This document shows, piece by piece, positions 43,987 through 53,172 of a stretch of DNA of 64,000 nucleotides (position 1 is its first letter; each line of letters starts with the position of its first letter). The notes under the pieces were generated by a model. That model saw only the letters and a program-made list of their open reading frames with translations, was not told the DNA's origin and ran no database searches. The translations under genes were made by a program, and so were the position numbers. Source of the DNA: Blastopirellula marina (GTDB lineage Bacteria; Planctomycetota; Planctomycetia; Pirellulales; Pirellulaceae); contig NZ_PUHY01000005.1 in NCBI RefSeq assembly GCF_002967765.1, positions 1-64,000 of the forward strand. Direction: 5' to 3'.

Positions 43987-44646
43987 ATGCGAACGTTGTT
44001 GGCTTCCCTTTTTGTTGGCTCGCTTTTGATCTGCTCGACCGCCGTAGTTTCGGCTGCGGAAACCGAAGAAGGGTTCACCCCGATCTTCGATGGTAAGACA
44101 CTCGATGGCTGGGTCGGTGCGACTAAGGGCTATAAGGTCGAAGATGGCTGTATCGTCTGCGATCCGCACTCCGGCGGTAACCTGTTTACCGAAAAGGAAT
44201 ACGACAACTTCATCCTGCGTTTCGATTTCAAATTGCCAGCCGGTGCCAACAATGGCCTGGGCATTCGTGCCCCGCTGGAAGGTAACGCCGCTTACGTCGG
44301 TTACGAACTGCAAATCCTGGACAACTCGGCCGAAGTTTACGCCAAGCTGGCTCCTTACCAGTATCACGGTTCGCTCTACGGTCTGGCCGCCGCCAAGCGT
44401 GGTTTCCAAAAGCCAGTCGGTGAATGGAACACCCAGGAAGTGATCGCCGACGGCGACCACATTAAAGTCACGCTCAACGGTACCGTGATCTTGGATGCCG
44501 ACCTGGAAGAAATTCGCAGCAAACCAACCCTCGATCACCAGGAACACCCAGGCCTCAACAGCAAGAAAGGCCACATCGGCTTCCTCGGCCACGGCGCCAA
44601 AGTCGAATTCCGCAACCTGCGAATCAAAGAACTCCCCGCCAAATAA
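43987..44646 (+). CDS. Secreted DUF1080 (3-keto-disaccharide hydrolase-type) protein
   Basis: 219 residues from ATG 43987 (GTG 43981 is also in frame). Signal peptide MRTLLASLFVGSLLICSTAVVSA. The DUF1080 pattern is complete: FTPIFDGKTLDGWVGAT, then DNFILRFDFKLPAGANNGLGIRAPLEGNAAYVGYELQILD, GEWNTQEVIADGDHIKVTLNG and GHIGFLGHGAKVEFRNLRIKEL. Some DUF1080 members are reported to hydrolyse 3-keto-glycosides; others probably only bind. It is the free counterpart of the domains on the receptor kinase upstream. Confidence 0.92.
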   Translation: MRTLLASLFVGSLLICSTAVVSAAETEEGFTPIFDGKTLDGWVGATKGYKVEDGCIVCDPHSGGNLFTEKEYDNFILRFDFKLPAGANNGLGIRAPLEGNAAYVGYELQILDNSAEVYAKLAPYQYHGSLYGLAAAKRGFQKPVGEWNTQEVIADGDHIKVTLNGTVILDADLEEIRSKPTLDHQEHPGLNSKKGHIGFLGHGAKVEFRNLRIKELPAK

Positions 44647-44697
44647 GCGGATCCCCGGCACCGTCACCACGGTCAGCCATCAACAACCATGGATCAC

Positions 44698-44728
44698 AAA
44701 AGCCCTCCACACCCGCGAGGGCTTTTTT
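44698..44728 (+). terminator. Rho-independent terminator
   Basis: Perfect stem AAAAGCCCTC (44698-44707) / GAGGGCTTTT (44717-44726) with a nine-base loop and T tract, about 50 bp after the DUF1080 gene. Confidence 0.9.
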
Positions 44729-45148
44729 ATTGCGCCGAGTTAATACTTGGCTCCGTCGACTCGCCTTCCACCTGGTTAGCCCCTTGGGGGCGGGCTCGTT
44801 GGTGGCGTCTTCGATGCTGGTGACCACGGTCGCCGCTACTGCCGCGTCTTCGCTGGCACCGCTATCGCTTGCGCCGTGGCGGGAGTTTGGGGGGCTTTCG
44901 TGGGCGGAATAGGGCTCAATGCTGCTAGCGGACATGCCCTTTTTATGGGGTTCCTCGCAAATCATCCGGGGCTGGGACAATTCAGGTAAACTCCGGGGTT
45001 CAGGCAGGACGAATTCTACCAATGAGGCAGGTTGGTCTCTTCGATTGTCGGGGGACCGCTATTCACCTGACCCAGCCATCGTGGCTATCATCTGCCACGA
45101 AGCGCTCTAAATTTCTCAAGGATCGAGAAAGCTACTCGGGTTCAAGGA
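44729..45148. other. Intergenic gap before the TPR/ExbBD cluster
   Basis: 420 bp with short frames on both strands (for example 44730-44912 plus and 44624-45022 minus) that lack start signals, family patterns or coherent composition. No promoter was identified. Confidence 0.4.
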
Positions 45149-48112
45149 ATGAAACCCCTTATCCAACATGGCTTGCTGATAATCGTTTTGTTGGTCTGCG
45201 GCATGGAAGCCCGCACCGTCCTGGCGGATCGTGCGTCTGAGCAGTACCGCGTGTCGTCGTTCCACTATTCGCGTGGCGAATGGAAACCGGCCATCGAAGC
45301 GTTCGATCAGTTCTTAGCCGACAATCCAGACCATCCACAAGTTGGTTCTGTCCACTTTTACCGTGGCGAATGTCTTTTGCAGTTGGGGCGTTACGACGAA
45401 TCACTGCGGGCCCACACGCTGTTTCTTAGCAAAGCGGCCGGACATCCGTTCACCGAGCATTCCGAGTTCCGCATCGCCGAGTGTTACTACTTAAGTGGTC
45501 AGAAGGAAGCCGCGGCCAACGCGTTCGACCTCTTCCTCAGTAAGTATCCGACCAGCAAGCTGGCTCCCCATGCGTATCCCTACCTGGCGGAAATCGCCGC
45601 CGACAAAAAGAATTGGGACGACGCCATCCTGATGTACAACAAGGCTGTCAAAGCGGCCGCTTCGCCGAACGTCGTGATCGAATCGCGGCTTGGCTTGGCG
45701 CGAGCTTACTCGAAGTTGCACATGTGGAAGGAAGCCGGCCTCGCTTACGAACAATTGCTGGTCGACCTCAAAGAGAAGACCGAACAATACCCCACCGGTT
45801 CGATCGCTCTGGAAGCTGGCATCGCCGAATATCGTGGCGGCAACTATCGCCGCGGTGTCAGCCGGTTTGAACTTGCTGCAAAGAACCAGAACGATCTGTC
45901 CAATCAGGCCAACTTCTGGATCGCCAAAACCTACTACCAAGTTCGCGATTGGAAGAACGCCCTCGAGCGGCTCAATCAGCTGAAGACCGACAAAGCATTG
46001 CCGGAATTCCAAGACGAGATCCACTATCTCATTGGTAAGATCTACCTGGAAGAAGGTAAGAAGAGTGAAGCGGTCGCGATGTTCAACGAGCAACTGACCG
46101 CCTGGCCGGAATCGACCTGGGCCGACGAAGCCCTTTATCAATTGCTGACGATTTCGCTTGAAAAAGACGACATGAACGCCGCGGTGGAAACCTGGTCGAA
46201 ACTGGCCAAGTTACCGACGGCCAGCGAACTGACCGTGCGAGCTCAGCTCACCTTGGCTTCCGCACTGCAGCGACACAGCAGCCACGATCAGGCATTGCAG
46301 GTTCTGGCGTCCGAGTTTCCGACCGTCGAAGCGGGGGCCGAAAACGAACAACGCCACAACTATCTGACGGCCGTTTCTCTCTTCGCTACGCAGCGTACCC
46401 ACGAAGCTCGCGAAGTGCTCGGTCAGATCTCGGCCAACAGCCAGGGAAGCTACGCCGGCTTATCGCTGCTGCTGCTGGGGATGATCCACAGTCAACAACA
46501 ACAGTGGGCGGAAGCCGCCGATGCGTATGCCAAGTCGCTGAAACAATTGGAATCGACCGAGCATCGCAACATTGCTCAACTCCGTCGCACAACGGCCTTG
46601 GTGCACGCTGAAAAGCTGGAAGAAGCGAAGCAGGTTTGGAGCCAGGTCGATCGGAACGTGATTCCCAACGATCAGTACTTGGGCGAAGTCGCCCAGATTG
46701 CCAACGGCGTGTATCGTGCCGGCGACAATGATTGGGCCCGTCAGCTGTACCAGCAGATGGCCGCTGAAGGCAACCCACCACAGTTCGTCGAACAAGGACT
46801 CGCCGGTTTGGCCTGGTGTCAGTTGGCGTCTTCTGATGCCGCATCCGCTTCGGCGACACTCGACAACTTGATGGCCAAGAACCCCAGCAGTCCGCTGGCA
46901 GTCGGAGCGCTTTACCAGCAAGCCCAACAGTTGGAAGCGACCGACCTCGACCTGGCGTTGGCTCGCTATGGACAACTGATCGAACATCACCCCAGCGATC
47001 GCCTGGCGGCTCATGCCCGTTTGCGAACGGCCACCATCCTGGACCGTCTCGATCGCGATGCCGAAGCGGAAGCGATTCTGCTGAAGCTGACCACCGATCC
47101 AACCTCGGTGCTACCAACCGAAGACATCTGGTATCGCCTCGCCTGGGTTCGCTTAGACCAGCAAAAGACCGACGAAGCACTCGACGCGTTCGAGCAGATT
47201 CATCGCCACTTCCGCGAGAGCGATCTGTGGGAAGACTCGACCTATCGTCTGGCCGAAGCTGCTCTGAAAGCAGGCAACACCGAAAAGGCTCGCGAGTACC
47301 TCAAGCAGTTACTGGAAGACAACGCCAAGCCGGCCGATGTAAAGTCGAAGGTCGCACTGTTTGGTCGCTACATGCTGGGTCAGGTCGAGATTCAAGCTGG
47401 CAAATGGAACGAAGCCATTCCGCTGATGGATCAGGTAGCGGAGGAAGCAAAGACGGAACCACTGCATAGCATGGCTGTCTTCTGGAGCGGTGAAGCCCGA
47501 TTCCGCAGCGACAAGTTTGCGGACGCCCAGACCAAATTCGACCAGCTTCTGACCGAGAATCTTGGCCGTCAGCAAGAGAGCTTGCCGGTTGCCGAAATGC
47601 GTCTTGCTCAGATCTACGCTCACCAAGGGGATTGGGATAAAGCGTACGAGCAAGCCCAAGAGATCGGTCGCAAGTATCCGAACTTTGCCCAAGCTCACGA
47701 GCTCGATTACCTGCTTGGTCGTTGCCTGGCTCGTCGGGGCGAATTCCAAGCGGCCCGCGCAGCTTACATGAAAGTGGTTCAATCGCCGGTGGCCGCCAAC
47801 AGCGAAACGGCTTCGATGGCCCAGTGGATGATCGGTGAGACCTACTTCCATCAGAAGAACTACGACGCAGCGATTCGCTCGTACGTCAAGGTCGCCACAT
47901 CCCCCAACAACTTCCCCAAATGGAAGGCCGCGGCCCTCTTGCAGATTGGGAAGTGTCACGAGATTCAAGAAGACTGGGAAAAAGCCACCCAGTACTATTC
48001 CGAGGTCAAAGCCGATCATGTCGATTCGCCCTTTGCCCCAGAGGCGGAAACGCGGCTGAGTGTTGTTCGTCAACGAACCCAGCAGGCTCAACTGGAAACG
48101 ACGAGGAAATAA
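45149..48112 (+). CDS. Large secreted TPR-repeat protein of an ExbB/ExbD cluster
   Basis: 987 residues with a signal peptide (MKPLIQHGLLIIVLLVCGMEARTVLA). The whole mature protein is built from TPR/Sel1-type helical pairs, with strong repeats such as YSRGEWKPAIEAFDQFLADNPDHPQVGSVHFYRGECLLQLGRYDESLRAH and LGRCLARRGEFQAARAAYMKV. It resembles the TolA-associated YbgF/CpoB type of periplasmic TPR protein enlarged several times. Its TAA at 48110 is one base before the ATG of exbB, so the two are in one operon. Likely a periplasmic scaffold for the ExbBD-driven machine. Confidence 0.88.
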   Translation: MKPLIQHGLLIIVLLVCGMEARTVLADRASEQYRVSSFHYSRGEWKPAIEAFDQFLADNPDHPQVGSVHFYRGECLLQLGRYDESLRAHTLFLSKAAGHPFTEHSEFRIAECYYLSGQKEAAANAFDLFLSKYPTSKLAPHAYPYLAEIAADKKNWDDAILMYNKAVKAAASPNVVIESRLGLARAYSKLHMWKEAGLAYEQLLVDLKEKTEQYPTGSIALEAGIAEYRGGNYRRGVSRFELAAKNQNDLSNQANFWIAKTYYQVRDWKNALERLNQLKTDKALPEFQDEIHYLIGKIYLEEGKKSEAVAMFNEQLTAWPESTWADEALYQLLTISLEKDDMNAAVETWSKLAKLPTASELTVRAQLTLASALQRHSSHDQALQVLASEFPTVEAGAENEQRHNYLTAVSLFATQRTHEAREVLGQISANSQGSYAGLSLLLLGMIHSQQQQWAEAADAYAKSLKQLESTEHRNIAQLRRTTALVHAEKLEEAKQVWSQVDRNVIPNDQYLGEVAQIANGVYRAGDNDWARQLYQQMAAEGNPPQFVEQGLAGLAWCQLASSDAASASATLDNLMAKNPSSPLAVGALYQQAQQLEATDLDLALARYGQLIEHHPSDRLAAHARLRTATILDRLDRDAEAEAILLKLTTDPTSVLPTEDIWYRLAWVRLDQQKTDEALDAFEQIHRHFRESDLWEDSTYRLAEAALKAGNTEKAREYLKQLLEDNAKPADVKSKVALFGRYMLGQVEIQAGKWNEAIPLMDQVAEEAKTEPLHSMAVFWSGEARFRSDKFADAQTKFDQLLTENLGRQQESLPVAEMRLAQIYAHQGDWDKAYEQAQEIGRKYPNFAQAHELDYLLGRCLARRGEFQAARAAYMKVVQSPVAANSETASMAQWMIGETYFHQKNYDAAIRSYVKVATSPNNFPKWKAAALLQIGKCHEIQEDWEKATQYYSEVKADHVDSPFAPEAETRLSVVRQRTQQAQLETTRK

Positions 48113-48113
48113 G

Positions 48114-49004
48114 ATGACTGACAATGGGGTAGAAAGGATTCGACCCTCACGCTTTTGCCGCTCGCTTCTGTCGAGCGTGTTTTGTGCGTTGGCGTTGTTT
48201 TCCTTGATCAGTACAACCGCGGCTCAAGCTCCGCAAATTGTGGAGGCCGCGCCCGCCGCGGCTCAGCCCGCACCGCTGCCGAACTTGCAAGAGGTTGCCG
48301 AAGGGGATCCGATCCCCACCAAGAACCTGTTGCAGGTCTTTCGGGATGGTGGCCTATTGATGTACCCGATCGGGCTTTGCTCGTTCATCTTGTTGGTCTT
48401 CGTCTTTGAGCGAGCAATCAGCCTCCGCCGAGGCCGAGTCATTCCGCGCCCGTTCGTGAAGCGTTTCATCGAGCAGGTCAAAGATGGCCGCATCGATCAG
48501 GATCAGGCCCTCGCCCTGTGCGAAGAGAACCAAAGCCCCGTAGCGGAAGTCTTCGCCGCAGCGGTGAAGAAGTGGGGACGAAGCTGTGTGGAAGTCGAGC
48601 AAGCGATTCTCGACTCCGGCGAACGAGTCACTTCACGACTACGTCAGTATCTGCGATTGTTCAATGGAATCAGCACGATCAGTCCTTTGCTGGGGCTGCT
48701 GGGTACGGTGCTGGGTATGATCAGCGCGTTCAATGCGATTGCGGCCAACGGCGAAGCAGCCAGCCAACGCGAACTGTTGGCCAGCGGTATCAGCCAGGCA
48801 CTGCTTACCACGGCGGCTGGTCTGACGGTCGCCTTGCCGGCACTGATCGCTTACTTGTTCTTTTCGGGGCGTGTCGATCGCTTGATCATCGAGATCGACG
48901 CCCATAGCCAGGAAGTGGTCAATGCGATCGCCTCGGATGGTTGGAAGGAAAAGAAGAAGTCTCCGTCGCGCCGTGCGTCTCGCTCTACCGCGAAAGCGGC
49001 TTAA
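48114..49004 (+). CDS. exbB: MotA/TolQ/ExbB-family proton channel protein
   Basis: 296 residues from ATG 48114. An N-terminal signal-like helix precedes a Pro/Ala-rich stretch; the first channel helix is GGLLMYPIGLCSFILLVFVFERAISLRRG. The cytoplasmic part is followed by ISTISPLLGLLGTVLGMISAFNAIA and LLTTAAGLTVALPALIAYLFFSGRVDRLIIEI, the two family signature helices. ExbB pentamers with ExbD convert proton motive force into movement of a partner such as TonB. Coupled to the preceding TPR gene and 25 bp before exbD. Confidence 0.93.
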   Translation: MTDNGVERIRPSRFCRSLLSSVFCALALFSLISTTAAQAPQIVEAAPAAAQPAPLPNLQEVAEGDPIPTKNLLQVFRDGGLLMYPIGLCSFILLVFVFERAISLRRGRVIPRPFVKRFIEQVKDGRIDQDQALALCEENQSPVAEVFAAAVKKWGRSCVEVEQAILDSGERVTSRLRQYLRLFNGISTISPLLGLLGTVLGMISAFNAIAANGEAASQRELLASGISQALLTTAAGLTVALPALIAYLFFSGRVDRLIIEIDAHSQEVVNAIASDGWKEKKKSPSRRASRSTAKAA

Positions 49005-49028
49005 CCACGCCAAGCGAAAGGTCGTGAC

Positions 49029-49448
49029 ATGCCGCTGAAAACGCACCACGAAGAGGCACCGGCGCTGAACTTGACGCCGATGATCGATATTTTGTTCCTG
49101 CTGATCATCTTCTTCATGGTCGGCTCGAAGTTCACCGAAATCGAAAAGTCGGTCGACCTTGACGTGCCGCAAGTGAGCGACATGGGCGCGCTGACCACGG
49201 CACCTGAGAAGAAGGTGATTAACATCTTCCGCGATGGACGCGTTATGCTCGGCACGCGGGAAGTCGATCTGACCGACCTGCAAGCCGAATTGGCCGCCTC
49301 GTTGGCAGAGTATCAAGATCTAGGGGTGCTGGTGCGTGGCGATAGCGATGTTCCCTTTCAGCAGGTTGCGACCGTGCTGACCACCGTGCGTCAGGCCGGC
49401 ATCGCCGAGATGGCCATCTCGGTTCGTCTCTCGAACGAGCGGAGGTAA
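49029..49448 (+). CDS. exbD: ExbD/TolR-family protein
   Basis: 139 residues. LNLTPMIDILFLLIIFFMVGSKF is the single transmembrane helix with the essential Asp of ExbD/TolR (MIDILF); a periplasmic beta domain follows (KVINIFRDGRVMLGTREVDLTDLQAELAASLAEYQDLGVLVRGDSDVPFQQVATVL). It pairs with ExbB to form the proton-driven stator. Three bases separate its stop codon from the GTG of the next gene. Confidence 0.95.
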   Translation: MPLKTHHEEAPALNLTPMIDILFLLIIFFMVGSKFTEIEKSVDLDVPQVSDMGALTTAPEKKVINIFRDGRVMLGTREVDLTDLQAELAASLAEYQDLGVLVRGDSDVPFQQVATVLTTVRQAGIAEMAISVRLSNERR

Positions 49449-49451
49449 GCC

Positions 49452-51593
49452 GTGATTGGGGCAGATCTCACGCTGATTGCCGACATGAGCCAGGCGACGT
49501 CCAAGATCGTCTGGGGCATCTTGTGGGGTGGCCTCGCGCTGATCACGCTCTCGCTGTTGATCCTCATGCAAACGCGTTGGGGACAAGCTCGACCCGTTTC
49601 CAAGTGCGTGATCCTCTCGATCTTTGCTCACCTGCTGTTGATGACCTATGCCCAGGTGACCAGTTTGTTTCAGCCCCCCATTGCGCAGAACTCGGCTCCG
49701 GTCAACATTCGTTTGAGCCAGGTTGAATTCGAAGAAGACAACCAAAAGCACTCACCCCGCGAAGTTAAACCGTGGGATCAACTGGCCATGGCGCCAGCCC
49801 CGGTCGACGGCTTGATGAAACCGCTCGATCGCCTCGACATGCCGACACCGATGCTCCCCGGGGCCACGATGCCGGAGCCCGCCATTCCGAATCCTTCGCA
49901 GCGAAACTGGAACTTACCACAGCTGAGCGATCCACCTCTGCCGACCTTGGACACCGAGCCTAGCATCTCGCCGACCGGTCCCCAGCCTGAGTTACAGATG
50001 CCACCGACACCGATCGAAGCCAAGACGATCACACCACCGGGACCGACACCTCAGCCCAGTGTGGTTGAAAACAAGCCAGCCCCGACTGCGATGCCGCAGC
50101 TTGATCGGATGATGCGTGACATGCCGCAGGTTACGCCGCCCCCCATGGCCACGGCCGCGCAGAACGATCCTTCGCAAGACTTGCACATGCTGCGTGATTC
50201 GCTGCCGCGTGCCGATCAATCCGATCTTCTGCAAGGCGAACGCGATCAGCTGACCGCTTCTACCAATCAGTTGGAAGCCATGTCGCGCGGGGTTGGAACG
50301 ACTTCGCCCACCAGCGCTCCGCTGACCAGTGGTGGCCCCCACATGGCGCTCGACGCGACGCTGGCTTCCCTCAAAGGAAGCACCATGCAGGAACTGTGGG
50401 CCAGCCGGATGGCCGCCCGCAACTTGCCCCTGCCGCGGGCAACCCGGACCCGCATGGATGCGCAGCCGCTTCCTTTGATCATGCAGGCCCGCGTGGTGGA
50501 CGATTCCAAGGCATGGGTTGAGATGCTCGGCGGTTCACCGGAGATTGATCCGGCGGTCAACGCGGCACTCGATTGGATGGCGACTCAGCAAGAGGACGAT
50601 GGTCGCTGGAACGCTACGAAGCATGGGGCAGGCCAAGAGAACAAAGTCGCCGGTCACGATCGCCAAGGGGCTGGCAACAACGCCGACATGGGCATCACCG
50701 GCCTGGCTGTGCTGGCCTTTCTGGCCAAAGGGCACACGCACCTGGAAGGCAAACACCGAGTGACCGTGCAGAAGGCGCTTGAATTCCTGGTGAATCATCA
50801 AGCACAAGATGGCTCGCTCAGTGGGCAAGCGGGTTTGTACGCACGAATGTACTGCCACGCGATGGCCTTGCTGGCAATCAGCGAAGCGTACGCGATGACT
50901 AAGGACGAACGCATTCGACCCTTTCTCGATCGCGGCCTGGCTTACACGGTCACCGCGCAACATCCACGGATGGGCGGTTGGCGGTATCATCCTGGCGACC
51001 GCGGCGACATGAGCCAGTTTGGCTGGCAGGTGCTCGCCCTGCATAGCGCGGCGTTATCAGGCATCGAGATCGATCAAAACACCCGTCAGCTGATGACCCG
51101 CTTCCTCGACGAGTCGTCTGCTGGCGGAAGCAAGGGACTCGCGGCTTACCGTCCCGGCGAGAAGGCGACCCCGACCATGACTGCCGAAGCGCTCACTTGC
51201 CGCTTCTTTTTAGGAATTGAAGACCAGCCGGAGCAAATTGGCGAGGCGACCGATTTCCTGATGCTCAATCAGCCCAGCGAAGGCTGCGTCGACCTTTACT
51301 ACGCCTACTACGGCACCCTCGCGATGTATCAAATGCAGGATGATTCCTGGAAGAAGTGGGCCGATACGCTCCACCCACGGCTGCTTTCCGCCCAGATTAA
51401 GGGGGGAGAACTAGCCGGAAGCTGGAATCCTGACTGCCATTGGGGCGGTTACGGGGGGCGAATCTACTCGACGGCGATGGCCACGTTGTCGCTGGAAGTC
51501 TATTTTCGCTACTTGCCCATTTATCGCGATGTGCTGCCGGAAGAGCCTCATGTAGCGGAAAAACCGGTACGTTCGATCACAATTCCCCGCTGA
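49452..51593 (+). CDS. TonB-shaped protein with a terpenoid-cyclase-like alpha/alpha toroid
   Basis: 713 residues, GTG start at 49452, three bases after exbD. Two hydrophobic helices (about 19-38 and 48-66) are followed by an extracytoplasmic Pro-rich segment (about 95-250, many P-x-P and MPxPxxP units) like the spacer of TonB. The C-terminal ~345 residues form repeats of the prenyltransferase/squalene-cyclase toroid: AALDWMATQQEDDGRWNAT, GITGLAVLAFLAKGH, ALEFLVNHQAQDGSL, GWQVLALHSAALSG. The DXDD motif of squalene-hopene cyclases is not apparent, so it may bind rather than cyclise. Proposed to be moved by the adjacent ExbB/ExbD. Confidence 0.85.
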   Translation: MIGADLTLIADMSQATSKIVWGILWGGLALITLSLLILMQTRWGQARPVSKCVILSIFAHLLLMTYAQVTSLFQPPIAQNSAPVNIRLSQVEFEEDNQKHSPREVKPWDQLAMAPAPVDGLMKPLDRLDMPTPMLPGATMPEPAIPNPSQRNWNLPQLSDPPLPTLDTEPSISPTGPQPELQMPPTPIEAKTITPPGPTPQPSVVENKPAPTAMPQLDRMMRDMPQVTPPPMATAAQNDPSQDLHMLRDSLPRADQSDLLQGERDQLTASTNQLEAMSRGVGTTSPTSAPLTSGGPHMALDATLASLKGSTMQELWASRMAARNLPLPRATRTRMDAQPLPLIMQARVVDDSKAWVEMLGGSPEIDPAVNAALDWMATQQEDDGRWNATKHGAGQENKVAGHDRQGAGNNADMGITGLAVLAFLAKGHTHLEGKHRVTVQKALEFLVNHQAQDGSLSGQAGLYARMYCHAMALLAISEAYAMTKDERIRPFLDRGLAYTVTAQHPRMGGWRYHPGDRGDMSQFGWQVLALHSAALSGIEIDQNTRQLMTRFLDESSAGGSKGLAAYRPGEKATPTMTAEALTCRFFLGIEDQPEQIGEATDFLMLNQPSEGCVDLYYAYYGTLAMYQMQDDSWKKWADTLHPRLLSAQIKGGELAGSWNPDCHWGGYGGRIYSTAMATLSLEVYFRYLPIYRDVLPEEPHVAEKPVRSITIPR

Positions 51594-51806
51594 GCAGCCC
51601 GCTTCACCCCTCTGAAACCCTTTGACAGATCGGCCGGTCTGCATAGAATGAAGTGTCGGAATTCAATCTACGACCTTCCGCGTTTTTTTATCTTGGGACC
51701 GCACGAGTTTGGTTCTAGTTAGACCCACCCGGGTGCTGACTCGCTTTCGCCGACTTGTTTGCGTGTATTTTCAATGCTCCAACTTCGTTGAGTGTGAGGA
51801 TATAGC

Positions 51807-52022
51807 ATGATCGGTATGAACGATTTAGCACTGTTTGGTTTTATTGGCGGTATCGGGATGCAGGAGATGATCATCTTCCTGGTCATCCTTCTTCTGCTGT
51901 TCGGTTCGACGAAGCTTCCGAGCCTGATGCGTAGCATGGGGCAAAGCGTCAACGAATTCAAACGTGGCATGAACGATACGTCGGACGACGGCGATCACGA
52001 AAGCGAATCCCCCAAGGTCTAA
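51807..52022 (+). CDS. tatA: TatA-family twin-arginine translocase subunit (short)
   Basis: 71 residues. GFIGGIGMQEMIIFLVILLLLFGSTKLPSLMRSMGQSVNEFKRGMND is the TatA layout: transmembrane helix, F-G hinge, amphipathic helix, then an acidic tail. TatA oligomers form the conduit for folded proteins exported by the Tat route. It is one of two adjacent tatA/B-like genes; tatC is not in the window. A 213-bp gap separates it from the toroid gene. Confidence 0.92.
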   Translation: MIGMNDLALFGFIGGIGMQEMIIFLVILLLLFGSTKLPSLMRSMGQSVNEFKRGMNDTSDDGDHESESPKV

Positions 52023-52115
52023 ACCTTGTAGGTTTCGCGCGTTCATCTCATTCACGAAGCAGAATCAGGCAGCCCATCTGTAAGGGCTGTCTTCGAGGAG
52101 TGAAATATCGCCACC

Positions 52116-52466
52116 ATGTTGCATGATCTAGGAACATCGCCGCTGATCCTTGGCTTCCTGCCCGGAATCGGCATGCAAGAGCTGGCCGTGATTGGCGTGG
52201 TTGCCATCTTACTGTTCGGCAAGAACCTGCCTGGCGTCGCCAAGACCTTGGGCAAGACCTACGGCGACTTCAAGAAGGGCCTGTCCGACATCCAAAGCGA
52301 ATTCAACAGCGCAACTCGCGATGTCGAAAGCTCGGTCAACAACGGCTATAGCTCGAAGAGTGCTCCAGCCAAGTTCGACGACTACGACGACTTCGAGGAA
52401 GCCTCGGCTCCCAAGTTCGAGCCCCCACCACAATCAAGCTCGACCGAGAAGTCCGAACTCAGCTAG
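52116..52466 (+). CDS. TatA/TatB-family protein (long)
   Basis: 116 residues. GFLPGIGMQELAVIGVVAILLFGKNLPGVAKTLGKTYGDFKKGLSDIQSEFNSA has the same helix-FG-amphipathic helix arrangement with a longer amphipathic segment. A Pro/Ser/acidic tail (FDDYDDFEEASAPKFEPPPQ) makes it longer than the first copy. The longer helix suggests a TatB-like role, but the short first helix keeps TatA possible. Starts 93 bp after the first copy and is probably cotranscribed. Confidence 0.88.
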   Translation: MLHDLGTSPLILGFLPGIGMQELAVIGVVAILLFGKNLPGVAKTLGKTYGDFKKGLSDIQSEFNSATRDVESSVNNGYSSKSAPAKFDDYDDFEEASAPKFEPPPQSSSTEKSELS

Positions 52467-52530
52467 TCGGCTGGGCTCGTAGGCTGTGCTCAATTGAAGT
52501 CCAGGTTGAAATGAAGACACGCTGTGTTCG

Positions 52531-52983
52531 TTATTCCGGCGAGTCTTCGTCTTTCAGCCAGGGTGGTTCTTCGCAGTTCTCTGGACCGTTCTCGGCGCAG
52601 TCGACCACGTGCCGCATGATGTCGATCGTCTTCTGATGCGCGCGGAGTTCTTCCTCTGTGAATTCGCTGGTGTCGATCAAGTCGACAAAGTCGCGCATGC
52701 GATGGATCTGATTCAGATGAATCGGATAAGAGAGTTCGTCCCACTGCGTGAAGACATCCATCGGCGAGAATTTGGTACCGTACAAGTCGCAAGCAACTTC
52801 GCAGTTGTCACGGTTAAATACGAACTGCTGTACGATCCCTTCTTTCGCATAGTCAGGAATGCATTCGCTGGGTGGAGTCATCAGCCCGAACAGCGTATCA
52901 ATCCATAACTCGCGATCGGGACTATCCGCTGTAAACAGAACCAGGTTCTCAGGGTTGTCGCTCATCTCAGGTGGTCCGGTCAT
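52531..52983 (-). CDS. Acidic protein of unknown function
   Basis: About 150 residues from ATG 52983; ATG 52965 (MSDNPENLVL) is equally possible and neither has a clear Shine-Dalgarno sequence. No signal peptide or membrane segment. It is acidic, with a helical C-terminal half (FTEEELRAHQKTIDIMRHVVDCAENGPENCEEPPWLKDEDSPE). No family recognised. Convergent with the second tatA-like gene. Confidence 0.6.
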   Translation of the reverse strand: MTGPPEMSDNPENLVLFTADSPDRELWIDTLFGLMTPPSECIPDYAKEGIVQQFVFNRDNCEVACDLYGTKFSPMDVFTQWDELSYPIHLNQIHRMRDFVDLIDTSEFTEEELRAHQKTIDIMRHVVDCAENGPENCEEPPWLKDEDSPE

Positions 52984-53172
52984 GAAGTTCAAGGGGCGTG
53001 CCGCGCGCGGAAACTCCGCGTACAGGGGTCATCTAAAAGGTATGTCACACCCCGATTCGAGCAACTTCCGCAGAGGCGGTGTCGCCAAGAATTTCGCAGA
53101 TTGAAGACCGTTGATGGATGTTCAACGGCGTGTTTGCTGCTCGAAAAATGGCTCGTGCCGGCCCACCCGGCA

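Noticed and set aside
43972-44670. 232-codon minus-strand frame
   Set aside because: Antisense shadow of the DUF1080 gene; no plausible start.
44624-45022. 132-codon minus-strand frame in the gap after the DUF1080 gene
   Set aside because: Overlaps a terminator and the DUF1080 3' end; low-complexity, no RBS.
46386-47180. 264-codon minus-strand frame
   Set aside because: Shadow of the TPR gene, Arg/Pro-rich translation typical of antisense GC-rich DNA.
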